A stretch of 64,000 nt of DNA from Streptacidiphilus albus JL83 (GCF_000744705.1 NZ_JQML01000001.1:3792017-3856016), one strand, 5' to 3'; positions 38,821 to 50,452 are shown, counted from the stretch's first letter. The notes: generated by a model from the sequence alone, not told the origin. Numbers and translations are program-made.

Positions 38821-39185
38821 GCGACCTCCGCCACCAGCACCCCGGCCTCGGCCAGGACCTGCTCGACCTCCGTGTCGGCCGCGTCCTCGCCGAGGCCCTC
38901 GTCGTCCGCCCCCGGAGCCGACGGCGCGCCGGCGGCGGTGCGGCGCTCGGCCGCCGCGGCGGCCAGTTCGTGGGCGGCGAGGGCGATCTGGTCGCCCACC
39001 GCGAAGATCCCGACCTCCGGCAGCTCCCGCACCGCCAGACCCTCCAACTGCTGGGCCCAGCCGGCCAGTCGGCGCGCCAGGGCCAGTCCCTCGGGGGCCA
39101 GCGCGGTGAGCCTGCTCTGCGGCATCGAACGGAAACGATCCGCCAGGCGCTCGGCCGCGGCAAGGAAGGGCATGGGTTCAGGCAT
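38784..39185 (-). CDS. Conserved hypothetical protein, helical
   Basis: 133 residues from the ATG at 39185. It is almost wholly helical and Ala/Leu/Glu-rich (AAAERLADRFRSMPQSRL, GWAQQLEGLAVRELPEVG). It overlaps the convergent gene's 3' end by 37 bp. The pattern matches short Streptomyces proteins of unknown function. Confidence 0.6.
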   Translation of the reverse strand: MPEPMPFLAAAERLADRFRSMPQSRLTALAPEGLALARRLAGWAQQLEGLAVRELPEVGIFAVGDQIALAAHELAAAAAERRTAAGAPSAPGADDEGLGEDAADTEVEQVLAEAGVLVAEVAQRLATTRSART

Positions 39186-39318
39186 GGACCGAGCGTATCC
39201 GGACGGAAGGGATGAAGCCGTCGCGGACCGGGTACGGAAGTGCCGACGCCGACTGTTGCCAAGCGGTGACTGCTGCGCCACAGTCGATTGAACGGCCGAC
39301 CACTCCTGGAGGCGCCCT

Positions 39319-39552
39319 GTGTCCCTCATGTACTCCGCCGAGACCCACCAGAATCTCCTCTCCCGGATCCCTGCCGTGACGGGCCGCGAGATCGGCGACT
39401 GGCTCAAGGCCGTCGACGACGGCCCGAGCCTGCACCGCTGCGAGGAGAAGATCGACTGGCTGCGTAGCACGTACGAGATCTCGTACGGCTACGCCAAGGC
39501 CATCGTGCACGAGCACGATCTGCGTCGTGCCGCCGCGCGCATGTCAAAGTAG
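39319..39552 (+). CDS. DUF4287-family protein
   Basis: 77 residues from the GTG at 39319. The sequence (YSAETHQNLLSRIPAVTGRE, then KIDWLRSTYEISYGYAKAIVHEH) fits the short DUF4287 helical family seen in many actinobacteria. Function unknown. It ends 12 bp before the bldA-type tRNA, with which it is convergent. Confidence 0.75.
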   Translation: MSLMYSAETHQNLLSRIPAVTGREIGDWLKAVDDGPSLHRCEEKIDWLRSTYEISYGYAKAIVHEHDLRRAAARMSK

Positions 39553-39564
39553 CACGAACACAAG

Positions 39565-39648
39565 TGCCCGGAGCCGGATTTGAACCGGCACGGCCTGGCG
39601 GCCAGCGAGGTTTAAGCTCGCCGTGTCTGCGAATTCCACCATCCGGGC
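39565..39648 (-). tRNA. bldA: tRNA-Leu (anticodon UAA), bldA type
   Basis: 84 nt without encoded CCA. Acceptor GCCCGGA / TCCGGGC with discriminator A, anticodon stem GCGAG / CTCGC and loop CTTAAAC with anticodon TAA (39,614-39,612), T-arm CCGGTTCAAATCCGG, and a long variable arm typical of tRNA-Leu. In Streptomyces the only tRNA reading UUA is bldA, which controls development and antibiotic production through rare TTA codons. Confidence 0.95.
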
Positions 39649-39901
39649 CCTTCCGCATCCCTGAGCCTAGCCGCCCGGCACCCCGCCCACTGCCTTACTG
39701 GCAGGGAAGTTGTCTCATTTCACTGCACTCTGACGCATCGTCGGCTCAGTTTGATTACTTCGCGTCATATTCTGACGGGCAGTAACCGCGGTCGTGCCAC
39801 GCACCCCATTCGACTGCGACCGACCGATTGCGACGGGCCCTCTGCGAGGGGTCGACGACAGGTCGACCGCGGGTCGGCTGCGGGTCGGCTGCGGACATGC
39901 C
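39649..39901. other. Intergenic region upstream of the tRNA
   Basis: About 250 bp between the tRNA 5' end and the ndh terminator, with AT-richer segments that probably hold the tRNA promoter on the minus strand. A tandem 11-mer (GCGGGTCGGCT twice, near 39,869-39,890) is present. No further gene is recognised. Confidence 0.4.
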
Positions 39902-39936
39902 AGTGCCCCGGTCCAGATCACTCTGGCCGGGGCACT
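39902..39936. terminator. Hairpin terminator downstream of ndh
   Basis: Perfect 10-bp stem AGTGCCCCGG / CCGGGGCACT with an inner CCAG / CTGG pair, 88 bp after the ndh stop. Confidence 0.75.
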
Positions 39937-40023
39937 TACGGCAGCGGTGCCGGTATGAGCACCACGTGTGTGGTCCGGCGACGCTGCCGGGCGTGTGACG
40001 TGCTGGGGGTCTCCCCGCGCTAC

Positions 40024-41400
40024 TTAGGCGGAGACCTTCTCTGCGGCCTTCTCGCCGGTCTTCTCGGCGACCGGGACCGGCTTCGGGGCGGGGGCCGCCG
40101 CCTCGACGAAGGTCTCACGGGGACGCTCCATCTCCACCAGGGAGACGGTCTCGCGCTTGAGGAACATCGCGAGCGTCCAGTCCGCGAAGACCCGGACCTT
40201 GCGGTTCATGGTCGGCACGCGGCTGCCGTGGTACAGGCGGTGGAACCACCAGGCCGGACGGCCCTTGAGCTTGTACTTGTTGAACAGGATCGCCACACCC
40301 TTGTGGAGACCCAGCCCGGCGACGGCGCCGAGGTTCTTGTGGGTGTACTCCTTCTGCGGGAAGCCCCGCATGCCGGAGATCACGTTGTCGCCGAGGACGA
40401 CGGCCTGGCGGACCGCGTGCTGGGCGTTGGGGGCGCACCAGGCGCCCTCGCCGACCGCGAGGTCCGGGACCTGGGCGTTGTCGCCGGCGGCCCAGACGTT
40501 GTCGAAGCCCTGGACCTGGAGGGTCGCGGCGGTGTCGACGTGGCCGCGCGGGCCGAGCGGCAGGCCGAAGTTGACCAGCGCCGGGTTCGGCTTGACGCCG
40601 GCGGTCCAGATGATGGTGGAGGCGTCGACCTCGATGCCGTTCTTCAGCACCACGTGCTTGTCGACGCAGGAGTCCATCGAGGTCTCGATGTAGATCTCGA
40701 TGCCGCGCTCTTCGAGCTTCTCCTTGGTCCACAGACCGAGGTCGGGGCCCATCTCGGGGAGGATGCGGTTGGCCGCCTCCACCACGATGAAGCGCATGTC
40801 CTCGCGCTTCACGTTGTGGTAGATCTTCGCGGCGTCGCGGGCCATGTCCTCCAGCTCCGCGATGGTCTCGATGCCCGCGAACCCGCCGCCGATGCAGACG
40901 AAGGTGAGCGCCTGCTTGCGCACCTTCTCGTCGGTGGTGGACTCGGCCTTGTCGAGCTGGGCGATCACGTGGTTGCGGAGGCTGATGGCCTCCTCCACCG
41001 ACTTGATGCCGATGCCGTGCTCGGCGAGGCCGGGGATCGGGAAGGTGCGGGAGACCGAGCCGAGCGCGACGACGAGGTAGTCGAAGGGCAGCTCGTACGA
41101 GTCGCCGGCGGCCGGGGTGATGGTCGCGACCTTGCGCTCCTGGTCCACGGAGGTGACGTGGCCCGTCAACACCTCCGCGTTCTTCAGGGTGCTGCGCAGG
41201 GGTGCGACGAGGTTGCGAGGCGCGACACTGCCGGCCGCCGCCTCGGGAAGGAAGGGCAGGTACGTCATGTAGGACCGCGGGTCGACGACCGTGACGGTCG
41301 CCTCCCCGTAGCGCATCTTCTTGAGGATGCGCATCGCGGCATACATGCCGACGTATCCACCGCCGACGATGAGAATGCGAGGACGCTCCGTGGTGCTCAT
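40024..41400 (-). CDS. ndh: Type II NADH dehydrogenase
   Basis: 458 residues from the ATG at 41400. Two dinucleotide-binding folds: RILIVGGGYVGMYAAMRIL for FAD (residues ~8-26) and FVCIGGGFAGIETIAEL for NADH. A characteristic VWAAGDNAQVPD FAD motif follows. The C-terminal region (RPAWWFHRLYHG and an amphipathic helix) attaches it to the membrane. It passes electrons from NADH to quinone without pumping protons. Length fits NDH-2. The last ~30 residues are Ala/Pro/Lys/Glu-rich. Confidence 0.93.
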   Translation of the reverse strand: MSTTERPRILIVGGGYVGMYAAMRILKKMRYGEATVTVVDPRSYMTYLPFLPEAAAGSVAPRNLVAPLRSTLKNAEVLTGHVTSVDQERKVATITPAAGDSYELPFDYLVVALGSVSRTFPIPGLAEHGIGIKSVEEAISLRNHVIAQLDKAESTTDEKVRKQALTFVCIGGGFAGIETIAELEDMARDAAKIYHNVKREDMRFIVVEAANRILPEMGPDLGLWTKEKLEERGIEIYIETSMDSCVDKHVVLKNGIEVDASTIIWTAGVKPNPALVNFGLPLGPRGHVDTAATLQVQGFDNVWAAGDNAQVPDLAVGEGAWCAPNAQHAVRQAVVLGDNVISGMRGFPQKEYTHKNLGAVAGLGLHKGVAILFNKYKLKGRPAWWFHRLYHGSRVPTMNRKVRVFADWTLAMFLKRETVSLVEMERPRETFVEAAAPAPKPVPVAEKTGEKAAEKVSA

Positions 41401-41707
41401 ATCCGAAAGTATCCAGCACCCCTCGCGGCGCTCATTGTGGGCCTGGTCACATACCCCTGGACACCACCTGCTACACTTCGCGCCCCACGAACCACCCCGG
41501 ACCCCAACTACGGGGCCGCGGCCGGGGTCCGGCGGAGAAACCGCAGCTCGCCGCAGGTATTGCGATTGTGTGTGCGAGTGCGGCCCTCCGCCTTCGAACG
41601 CGCTTCCCGGGCCCGCCGGGCGCCTTCGGTCCCACAATTCGGACGTACCGCCCGGTTGGGTCACAGCCGGAGGACCAATCCCATGTGAAGAAATTCACGA
41701 AGTTTTT
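41401..41707. other. Intergenic region
   Basis: About 307 bp between the ndh start and the Ppx/GppA stop. It should hold the ndh promoter on the minus strand. I see GC-rich palindromic bases (GGGGCCGCGGCC, near 41,512) but no gene, RNA or clear operator. Confidence 0.4.
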
Positions 41708-42631
41708 TCAGGCGCGACTCACAACGACGCTCCAGGCGATCCCGTCGAGGATGTCGTGCTCGCTGACGACCAGCTCAGCGGCCCCGGTGCGCTCCATCAC
41801 GGCGAGCAGCACCAGCGCCCCCGCGCCGATCACGTCGACCCGTCCGGGGTGCATCACCGGGATCGCCGCGCGCTCCTCGTGCGAGGCCGCCAGCAGCATC
41901 GTGGTGACCTCCCTGACCCGCTCCAGCGGGATCCGGGAGTGGTGGATCGCCGCCCAGTCGTAGGTCGGCAGCTCCAGCGCGATGGCGGCCACCGTGGTCA
42001 CCGTCCCGGCCAGGCCGACCAGGGTGGCGGCGCCGGTCAGCGGCACCGTCTCGGCGGCCAGGTCCAGCGCCCGCTTGATGTCGGCGCGCATGGCGAGGGT
42101 GTCCTCGCCGTGGCGCTCGGTCATCCGCACGCAGCCGATGTCGACCGAGCGCGCCGCCTCCACCCGGTCCGTCCCCAGGACGAACTCGGTGGAGCCGCCG
42201 CCGAGGTCGAAGACCAGGTAAGGGGGCCTGAGCTCGGTGGAGCCCAGCAGCTCCCTGGTGGCACCGGTGAAGGAGAGCTCCGCCTCCTCGTCGCCGCTGA
42301 CCACCTCGGGCTCGACCCCCAGGATCGCGCGCACGCCGGCGGTGAACTCCTCCCGGTTCTCGGCGTCCCGGGAGGCGCTGGTGGCCACGAAGCGGAGCCG
42401 GGTGGCCCCGTGCGCCGCGATCACCGAGGCGTACTCGCGGCAGGCGGCGAAGGTGCGCTCCAGCGCCTCCGGGGCGAGCCGCCCGGTGCGGTCCACGCCC
42501 TGGCCCAGCCGGACGATGGTCATCCGGCGGTCCAGCTCGTGCAGCTCGCCGGCGTCGGGGTCCAGGTCGGCGACGAGCAGCCGGATGGAGTTGGTGCCGC
42601 AGTCGATCGCGGCGACCCGGGAGAGGCTCAC
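41708..42631 (-). CDS. Ppx/GppA phosphatase family protein
   Basis: 307 residues from the GTG at 42631. Actin-like ATPase fold: AAIDCGTNSIRLLVAD (phosphate 1), LVFDLGGGSTEFVLG (phosphate 2), and GLAGTVTTVAAIAL (adenosine-binding). It hydrolyses polyphosphate or pppGpp. The single-domain short form is typical of actinobacterial Ppx1/Ppx2 proteins. The start overlaps the DUF501 stop as GTGA. Transcribed with DUF501 and ftsB. Confidence 0.9.
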   Translation of the reverse strand: MSLSRVAAIDCGTNSIRLLVADLDPDAGELHELDRRMTIVRLGQGVDRTGRLAPEALERTFAACREYASVIAAHGATRLRFVATSASRDAENREEFTAGVRAILGVEPEVVSGDEEAELSFTGATRELLGSTELRPPYLVFDLGGGSTEFVLGTDRVEAARSVDIGCVRMTERHGEDTLAMRADIKRALDLAAETVPLTGAATLVGLAGTVTTVAAIALELPTYDWAAIHHSRIPLERVREVTTMLLAASHEERAAIPVMHPGRVDVIGAGALVLLAVMERTGAAELVVSEHDILDGIAWSVVVSRA

Positions 42632-43215
42632 GAGGCGTCCTTCCCGGCCGGGTCGGCGGCAGTGCCGGCGGCAGTGTCGGTGCCGGTGTCGGCGCCTTCG
42701 CCCGGGTCCTCGCCCGCGCAGACGCAGGGGCCCTTGCGCCACCACTCGGGCAGCCGCTCCAGCGCCTCGTCGCCCAGCGGGTTCACCCCGGGCCCGGCCG
42801 CCAGCGAGTGGCCCACCAGGACGTGCAGGCACTTCACCCGGTCCGGCATCCCGCCGGCACTGGGGAAGCCCTCCAGCACCTCGATGGCGTCGCGCTTGGC
42901 GATGTAGTCCTCGTGGGCGCGGAGGTAGCCGGCGGCCAGCTCGGGATCCTCGGCCAGCCGGGCCGTCTGCTCCTTCATCAGGCCGTCGGCCTCCAGCGTG
43001 CCGATGGCCGAGGCCGCGCGCGGGCAGGTCAGGTAGTACAGGGTGGGGAACGGCGTGCCGTCCTCCAGGCGCGGGGCGGTCTCCACGACGTCCGGCAGCC
43101 CGCAGGGGCAGCGGTGGGCGACGGCGCGCAGGCCGCGGGGCACCCGGCCGAGCTGGGCGGCGATGGCGGCGACGTCCTCGTCGGACACACCGGGGGCGGA
43201 GGGGTTGGGCGTCAT
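42628..43215 (-). CDS. DUF501 family protein
   Basis: 195 residues. DUF501 core: QLGRVPRGLRAVAHRCPCGLP, PFPTLYYLTCPRAASAIGTLE, and HVLVGHSLAAGPGVNPLGDEAL. The CPCG and TCP cysteines may bind a metal. The C-terminal ~35 residues are Gly/Asp/Thr-rich. Its position between ftsB and ppx/gppA is the conserved actinobacterial arrangement. Function unknown. Confidence 0.9.
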   Translation of the reverse strand: MTPNPSAPGVSDEDVAAIAAQLGRVPRGLRAVAHRCPCGLPDVVETAPRLEDGTPFPTLYYLTCPRAASAIGTLEADGLMKEQTARLAEDPELAAGYLRAHEDYIAKRDAIEVLEGFPSAGGMPDRVKCLHVLVGHSLAAGPGVNPLGDEALERLPEWWRKGPCVCAGEDPGEGADTGTDTAAGTAADPAGKDAS

Positions 43216-43241
43216 GGCTGTGTTGCTTTCCTTAGGGCGCT

Positions 43242-43667
43242 TCAGTGCTGCGCGTTGTCGACCGTGTTCAGCGACTCGAACAGATTGTCGTACCAGGGCT
43301 GTTGCAGCGAGGCCGGGACCGGGGGCTGGCCACTCGCTCCGGCGCTCGCGCTCGGATCGGGGTCGACGGCGGAGAAGGGCGTCTCGCCGGGGAAGCCGTA
43401 GTGCAGCCGCTCGCGCGCCTGGGCCTCGACGAAGGCCGGGTCCTGCCAGCGGTCCTTCTCCCGGCGCAGCTCGTCCACCTGCTGCTGCGCCTGCCGGGCC
43501 GCCACCTGCTGCTGGGCGATCTGCGCCCGCTGGGCGATGAACTGACGGGTCGGATAGGCGAGCACCGCGATCAGTGAACAGAACACCAGGGCGAGCACCG
43601 CGGCCCGCCCGGTGAGGCGCGACCTCCGGCTGCCCGTGGACCTGCCGGCGCCTTCCCTAGCGCTCAC
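43242..43667 (-). CDS. Septum formation initiator (FtsB/DivIC-like)
   Basis: 141 residues from the GTG at 43667. Short basic N-terminus, one membrane helix (AAVLALVFCSLIAVLAYP, residues ~23-40), then a coiled coil (QRAQIAQQQVAARQAQQQVDEL) and the DivIC signature DPAFVEAQARERLHYGFPGE. It links divisome proteins at the septum. It follows enolase in the same direction, with a strong terminator between them. Confidence 0.9.
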   Translation of the reverse strand: MSAREGAGRSTGSRRSRLTGRAAVLALVFCSLIAVLAYPTRQFIAQRAQIAQQQVAARQAQQQVDELRREKDRWQDPAFVEAQARERLHYGFPGETPFSAVDPDPSASAGASGQPPVPASLQQPWYDNLFESLNTVDNAQH

Positions 43668-43689
43668 CCTGTCACCCTCCCGTTCGACG

Positions 43690-43737
43690 CCCGTGCCCCG
43701 CCGTCCACCCTAGAGGGTGCGGACGGCGGGGCACGGG
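43690..43737. terminator. Very strong hairpin terminator after enolase
   Basis: A perfect 17-bp stem (CCCGTGCCCCGCCGTCC with its complement) around a 14-nt loop that itself has an ACCC-TAGA-GGGT stem. It lies 25 bp after the enolase stop. Confidence 0.85.
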
Positions 43738-43761
43738 ATCCGGGCCGGGCCGGTCAGCCGG

Positions 43762-45138
<1,377 letters not shown>

Positions 45139-45228
45139 TCACCAGGCGGAGCCCCTACTCACCGGTAGTTCACCTCGGCGGGTGTACCCGAGGTGTCATC
45201 CGGTGAGCAGGGGACCGTCAACGGTTCG

Positions 45229-46195
<967 letters not shown>

Positions 46196-46362
46196 ACAGG
46201 ACTCGGCGTCCCGCTCGGCGGTGTCCGTGTGGCCGGACATGTGCCGGGAGGGTAGGCAGAAGTCCCCGGAAACCACAACCCGCCCAGGGGCGCCGCACAG
46301 CCTCCCGAGTAGCGGAACCCCCTGGTGGCGCCCGAATGGCGATCTTCGAAACGAGGGAAGGA

Positions 46363-47688
46363 TCACACCTGGAGCGAGGTCGGGTCCGGCGGGGTCGGGT
46401 CCTTCGGGGTGGCGGTCTCCGGGGTGAAAGTGACCGGGAGTTGGCGCAGGCCGCGCATGATCAGGCCGCCGCGCCAGCGGAGGTCGGCCGGGTCGGCGGC
46501 GAGGCCGAGGTCGGGCAGCCGGCGGAGCAGCGCGGCCAGGGCGTACTGGGCCTCCAGCCGGGCCAGCGGGGCGCCGATGCAGTAGTGGATGCCGAGGCCG
46601 AAGCCCAGGTGCGGGTTGTCCCGGCGGGCGAGGTCCAGCAGGTCCGGCTGGTCGAAGCGGTCCGGGTCGCGGTCGGCGGCGGCGAGAACCACCAGGACCG
46701 GGTCGCCGACGGCGATCCGCTGCCCGCCGAGGGTGATCGGGCTGGTGGCGAAGCGCCAGGTCGCCAGCTCCACCGGGCCGTCGTAGCGCAGCAGTTCCTC
46801 GACGGCGGTGGCCAGCAGCGCGGTCTCGCCCCGGTCGAGGGAGGCCTGCAGCAGGGCCCGCTGCTCGGGATGGGTGAGCAGTGCGTAGAGGCCGTTGCCG
46901 ATCAGGTTGATCGTGGTTTCAAAGCCAGCGAATAGTAGGATGAAAGCCATGGCGGCGGCCTCGTTCTCGGTGAGGTGCTCACCGTGGTCGCTCGCCCGGA
47001 TCAGGTCCGAGATCAGGTCGTCGCCGAGATCGGCCCGCTTACGGTGGATCAGTTCGGCGAGATAGCCGCGCATCTTCTTCACCGCCCGGCCCACGCCCCC
47101 GCGCGGGCCGCCTCCGTGTCGGATCATCATCCCGGCCCAGTCGCGGAAGTCGTCCTGGTCCTCGGCCGGGACGCCGAGCAGGTCGCAGATGGCGTAGATG
47201 GGGAGCGGGAAGGCGAAGTCGTGGATCAGGTCGGCTGCGCCCTGCTCCGCGAAGCCGTCGATCAGCCGGTCGGTGAGCTCGCGCACCCGGGGCTCGAACA
47301 CCGCGACGCGGCGCGGGGTGAACGCCTTGGACACCAGCCGGCGCAGCCGGGTGTGGTCGGGCGGGTCGATGTTGAGCAGATGCGTCATCAGGTCGGCCTT
47401 GCGCTCCCCCGGGATGCCGACCCGGCCGGAGCGGTGGCCCTCGCCGCTGTGGTGCACCGGGTTCTTGCTCAGCCTGGCGTCGGCCAGTGCCAGCCGGGCG
47501 TCGCCGTAGCGGGTGACCAGCCACGCCTCGACCCCGCTGGGAAGCGTCGCCCGGTGCACCGGGGCGTGCTCGCGCAGCCAGGCGTACGCCGGGTAGGGGT
47601 CGGTGGCGAACTCCCAGGTGAAGAGCTCCGGCGCGGGAGCGGCGGGGGTGACGGGGTTCACATCGGGACTCGGTGACGGTTTGTGCAC
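46363..47688 (-). CDS. Cytochrome P450
   Basis: 441 residues. I-helix oxygen-binding motif LLFAGFETTINLI, ExxR in AVEELLRYDG, and heme loop HLGFGLGIHYCIGAPLAR with the Cys ligand. Class I bacterial P450 of the CYP105/107-like group, which hydroxylates secondary metabolites or xenobiotics. No ferredoxin gene is adjacent. The GTG at 47688 sits directly against AAGGAG with almost no spacing, so an internal GTG at 47661 should be considered. Confidence 0.92.
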   Translation of the reverse strand: MHKPSPSPDVNPVTPAAPAPELFTWEFATDPYPAYAWLREHAPVHRATLPSGVEAWLVTRYGDARLALADARLSKNPVHHSGEGHRSGRVGIPGERKADLMTHLLNIDPPDHTRLRRLVSKAFTPRRVAVFEPRVRELTDRLIDGFAEQGAADLIHDFAFPLPIYAICDLLGVPAEDQDDFRDWAGMMIRHGGGPRGGVGRAVKKMRGYLAELIHRKRADLGDDLISDLIRASDHGEHLTENEAAAMAFILLFAGFETTINLIGNGLYALLTHPEQRALLQASLDRGETALLATAVEELLRYDGPVELATWRFATSPITLGGQRIAVGDPVLVVLAAADRDPDRFDQPDLLDLARRDNPHLGFGLGIHYCIGAPLARLEAQYALAALLRRLPDLGLAADPADLRWRGGLIMRGLRQLPVTFTPETATPKDPTPPDPTSLQV

Positions 47689-47809
47689 TCCTTGACGTTA
47701 ACCGGAGGTTGGTTTGCATCTCGGCCGGGCACTGTTGCGGTGGCGGCCGGATGCCTACGATCACCGGCAGTGCACGGGCCTGTGCGGTGGCCCGTCGGGA
47801 GGAGTGGAC

Positions 47810-48622
47810 ATGCAGATTCACGGCTCGGTCGTGGTCATCACCGGCGCGGCAGGCGGCATCGGGGCTGCGCTGGCGCGGCGGTTCGCCGCCGATGGCGCGC
47901 GCGGGCTGCTGCTGGCGGACCTCGACGCGGGGCGGGTCGAGGACCTGGCGCTCGAACTGGACCGTGAGGGTTGTCACACCGTCGGTGTGGGCAGCGACGT
48001 GACGCGCGAGACCGACGTCCGCGCGCTGGTCGAGACCGCCGAGAAGCACCTCGGCCCGGTGGACCTGTTCTGCAGCAACGCCGGCATAGGTTCGGGCGCC
48101 GGCATCGAGGCGCCCAACGAGGTCTGGCAGTCCTGCTGGGACGTCAATGTGATGGCGCACGTGTACGCGGCGCGTGCGGTGCTGCCGGGGATGCTGAAGC
48201 GCGGCCGGGGCTACCTGCTGCACACCGCCTCCGCCGCCGGCCTGCTGCAGATGCCCGGTGACGCGGCCTACACGGCGACCAAGCATGCGGCCGTGGCCTT
48301 CGCCGAGTGGCTGGCGGTGACCTACGGCAACCAGGGCATCAAGGTCAGCGCCCTCTGCCCGCAGGGCGTGAGCACCGCGCTGACCGAGAACGAGTCCGTC
48401 CGCGCCGTGCTCAGCGCGTTCGGCGAGATCCTGACGCCCGAGCAGGTCGCCGAGTCGGTGGTGCAGGGGCTGGCCGACGAGCGGTTCCTGATCCTGCCGC
48501 ACCCGGAGGTCGCCGCGTACGAGCAGGGCCGGGCGGCCGACCGCGACGGCTGGCTGTCCGGGGTGCGCCACGCGGTCGACCAGCTGGAGTCCAAGCTCCA
48601 GCGCCCGCTGAACCTGAGCTGA
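47810..48622 (+). CDS. Short-chain dehydrogenase/reductase
   Basis: 270 residues from the ATG at 47810 (GGGAGGAG upstream). NAD(P)-binding TGAAGGIGAALA, NNAG-type FCSNAGIGSG, catalytic Ser in LLHTASAAGLLQ and YTATKHAAV (Tyr-x3-Lys). It oxidises or reduces a hydroxyl/keto group. It is divergent from the P450 gene with a 121-bp shared promoter region, so the two may work on the same substrate. Confidence 0.9.
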   Translation: MQIHGSVVVITGAAGGIGAALARRFAADGARGLLLADLDAGRVEDLALELDREGCHTVGVGSDVTRETDVRALVETAEKHLGPVDLFCSNAGIGSGAGIEAPNEVWQSCWDVNVMAHVYAARAVLPGMLKRGRGYLLHTASAAGLLQMPGDAAYTATKHAAVAFAEWLAVTYGNQGIKVSALCPQGVSTALTENESVRAVLSAFGEILTPEQVAESVVQGLADERFLILPHPEVAAYEQGRAADRDGWLSGVRHAVDQLESKLQRPLNLS

Positions 48623-48642
48623 GGCCGGGTCGGCGGTCGGGT

Positions 48643-48670
48643 CGGCGGTCGGGTCGGGGACCGACCGCCG
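48643..48670. terminator. Bidirectional hairpin terminator
   Basis: Stem CGGCGGTCGG / CCGACCGCCG with loop GTCGGGGA between convergent SDR and LLM oxidoreductase genes. The left arm is part of a short direct repeat (TCGGCGGTCGGG twice). Confidence 0.65.
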
Positions 48671-48677
48671 GGAGCCC

Positions 48678-49703
48678 TCAGTCGCCCGGACTGACCGCCA
48701 GCACCGCCGCCGCGACCGCCTGGCGGCGCTCGCGGGCGTCCGCCGTGGTGTCCAGCATCTGCGGGGTCGGCAGGATGGCCGGCACCGGCACGGTGACCCC
48801 GTTGGCGGCGTAGCGGCGGATCCGCTCATGGACCTGCTCCGGGGCGCCGTGGACGATCAGCGCGTCCACCACCTCGTCCGGCACGGACGCCGCCGCGCCC
48901 TTGCGGTCCCCCGCCGCCCAGGCGTCCCACATCGGCTTCAGCGACTCCTCGCGGCCCAGCCAGCGGTGGAAGGCCGCGTAGGCGGGGACGGTGAGGTATC
49001 CGGCGATCAGCCGCCGGCCCAGCGCCCGGGCGTGGGCGGCGTCGGTGGTGGGGCAGACGAAGATCCGGGCGGCGACCTCCTTGCCGGTCCCGCCGGCCGC
49101 GCGGAACTCGTCCACGGCGGTGGTCACGTCCTCGGCGGAGAGCCAGTTGAGGATCGTCCCGTCGGCCTCGCGCGCGGCCAGCCGCAGCATCCCCGGACGC
49201 AGCGCCGCCAGCAGCACCGGCGGGGTGGGCGCGGGGACGCGCTCCAGCCGGAACCGGCGCACCGCGAAGGTCTCGTACTGCTCGTCCACGACCTGGCCGG
49301 TGAAGGCCGCCTTGAGGAAGCGCACCACGTCGCGGCTGCGCTGGAACGGCTGCTCGTGCGGGACCGCGTTCCAGTCCTTGACGATGACCGGCGAGGACGC
49401 GCCGACGCCGAGGGTGAAGCGCCCCGGCGCGGCCTCGGCGAGCGCGGCGGCCTGCATCGCGAGCAGCGCCGGGCCCCGGGTGTGGACCGGCACGATGGCC
49501 GTCCCGAGCTGCAGTTGGGGCGCCCAGACGGAGGCCAGGGCGAGCGGCGTGAAGGCGTCGGCGCCCGCCGTCTCCATCGACCAGAGGTCGGTGAACCCCA
49601 GGTCGGGCAGCGCCTCGACCAGCCGGCGCTGGTCCGCGAGCGGGATCCCGTCGAGCGGGAAGGTGAGGCCCCAGCGGGGAGGGGTGTCTGCGGTGGCGGT
49701 CAT
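48678..49703 (-). CDS. LLM class F420-dependent oxidoreductase
   Basis: 341 residues of the luciferase-like monooxygenase family, F420 type. TIM-barrel strands: LTFPLDGIPLADQRRLVEAL, LQLGTAIVPVHTRGPALLAMQ, RFTLGVGASSPVIV, PPVLLAALRPGMLRLAAREAD, and a C-terminal region with HGAPEQVHERIRRYAA. It uses reduced F420 for hydride transfer; the substrate is unknown. The ATG at 49703 overlaps the endonuclease V stop as ATGA, so they share a transcript. Confidence 0.88.
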   Translation of the reverse strand: MTATADTPPRWGLTFPLDGIPLADQRRLVEALPDLGFTDLWSMETAGADAFTPLALASVWAPQLQLGTAIVPVHTRGPALLAMQAAALAEAAPGRFTLGVGASSPVIVKDWNAVPHEQPFQRSRDVVRFLKAAFTGQVVDEQYETFAVRRFRLERVPAPTPPVLLAALRPGMLRLAAREADGTILNWLSAEDVTTAVDEFRAAGGTGKEVAARIFVCPTTDAAHARALGRRLIAGYLTVPAYAAFHRWLGREESLKPMWDAWAAGDRKGAAASVPDEVVDALIVHGAPEQVHERIRRYAANGVTVPVPAILPTPQMLDTTADARERRQAVAAAVLAVSPGD

Positions 49704-50452
49704 CCCCCGATCGCATCACGCGCCCGACCGGTGGGGCAAGAGCGGCGCGGGGCGCCGCCTCGGTCCGCCGCCGCCAGGACGTCGCGGCAGAGCCGGTCGG
49801 CGAGGCGGGTGGTCTCCGGGAGGCGGTAGCGGGGCGCCGCCCGCAGGGTCAGCTCGCAGGCGTCGTCCAGGGTGACCAGGTGGCCGGTGGAGACGGTCAC
49901 CGGCTTGACGCCGGCCTGGGTCCGCAGCACCCGGGCGACCAGTTCCCCCTCGTGCCGGACGTCGGCGCAGTCGCCCCTGGCCGGTCCCGGCTCGTCCCAG
50001 CTGCCGAGCAGCGGGGTCTTGGCGACGCCCAGGGTCGGCAGGCCGGTGAGCAGGCCGAGATGGCAGGCCAGGCCGAAGCGGCGCGGATGGGCCAGGCCCT
50101 GGCCGTCGCAGAGCAGGACGTCCGGGACGGTGCCGATCCTGGCCAGCGCCTCGGCCAGGATCGGCAGCTCACGGAAGGCGAACAGGCCCGGAACGTACGG
50201 GAATCCGGCGGTACCGACGGCCGTGGCCCGGTCGACCACCGCCAGCGTGTCGGCGTCCAGGACCACCACGGCGGCGGCCACCCGGTCGGCGGCGGCGCCG
50301 TGGCTGCCGCCGTACGCGACGTCGAGGCCGGCCAGGGTGCGGACCGGGCCGAGGGCCGGTCCGCCGGGGCGGACCAGCGGGCGGAGCCGCTGCTGCAGCG
50401 CCAGCGCCTCCGCCTCGGTGCCGGGCCAGGGATGGTCGAGCTGCAGTTCCAT
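49700..50452 (-). CDS. nfi: Endonuclease V
   Basis: 250 residues. Motifs of deoxyinosine 3'-endonuclease: TLAGLDVAYGG (metal Asp), VGTAGFPYVPGLFAFRELPI (FPYxPGxLxFRE), VLLCDGQGLAHPRRFGLACH (DGxGxxHPR), and GVAKTPLLG. It nicks DNA near deaminated adenine (hypoxanthine). Coupled to MazG by a TGATG overlap, a plausible pairing of repair and nucleotide-pool cleaning. The last ~30 residues are Arg-rich. Confidence 0.92.
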   Translation of the reverse strand: MELQLDHPWPGTEAEALALQQRLRPLVRPGGPALGPVRTLAGLDVAYGGSHGAAADRVAAAVVVLDADTLAVVDRATAVGTAGFPYVPGLFAFRELPILAEALARIGTVPDVLLCDGQGLAHPRRFGLACHLGLLTGLPTLGVAKTPLLGSWDEPGPARGDCADVRHEGELVARVLRTQAGVKPVTVSTGHLVTLDDACELTLRAAPRYRLPETTRLADRLCRDVLAAADRGGAPRRSCPTGRARDAIGG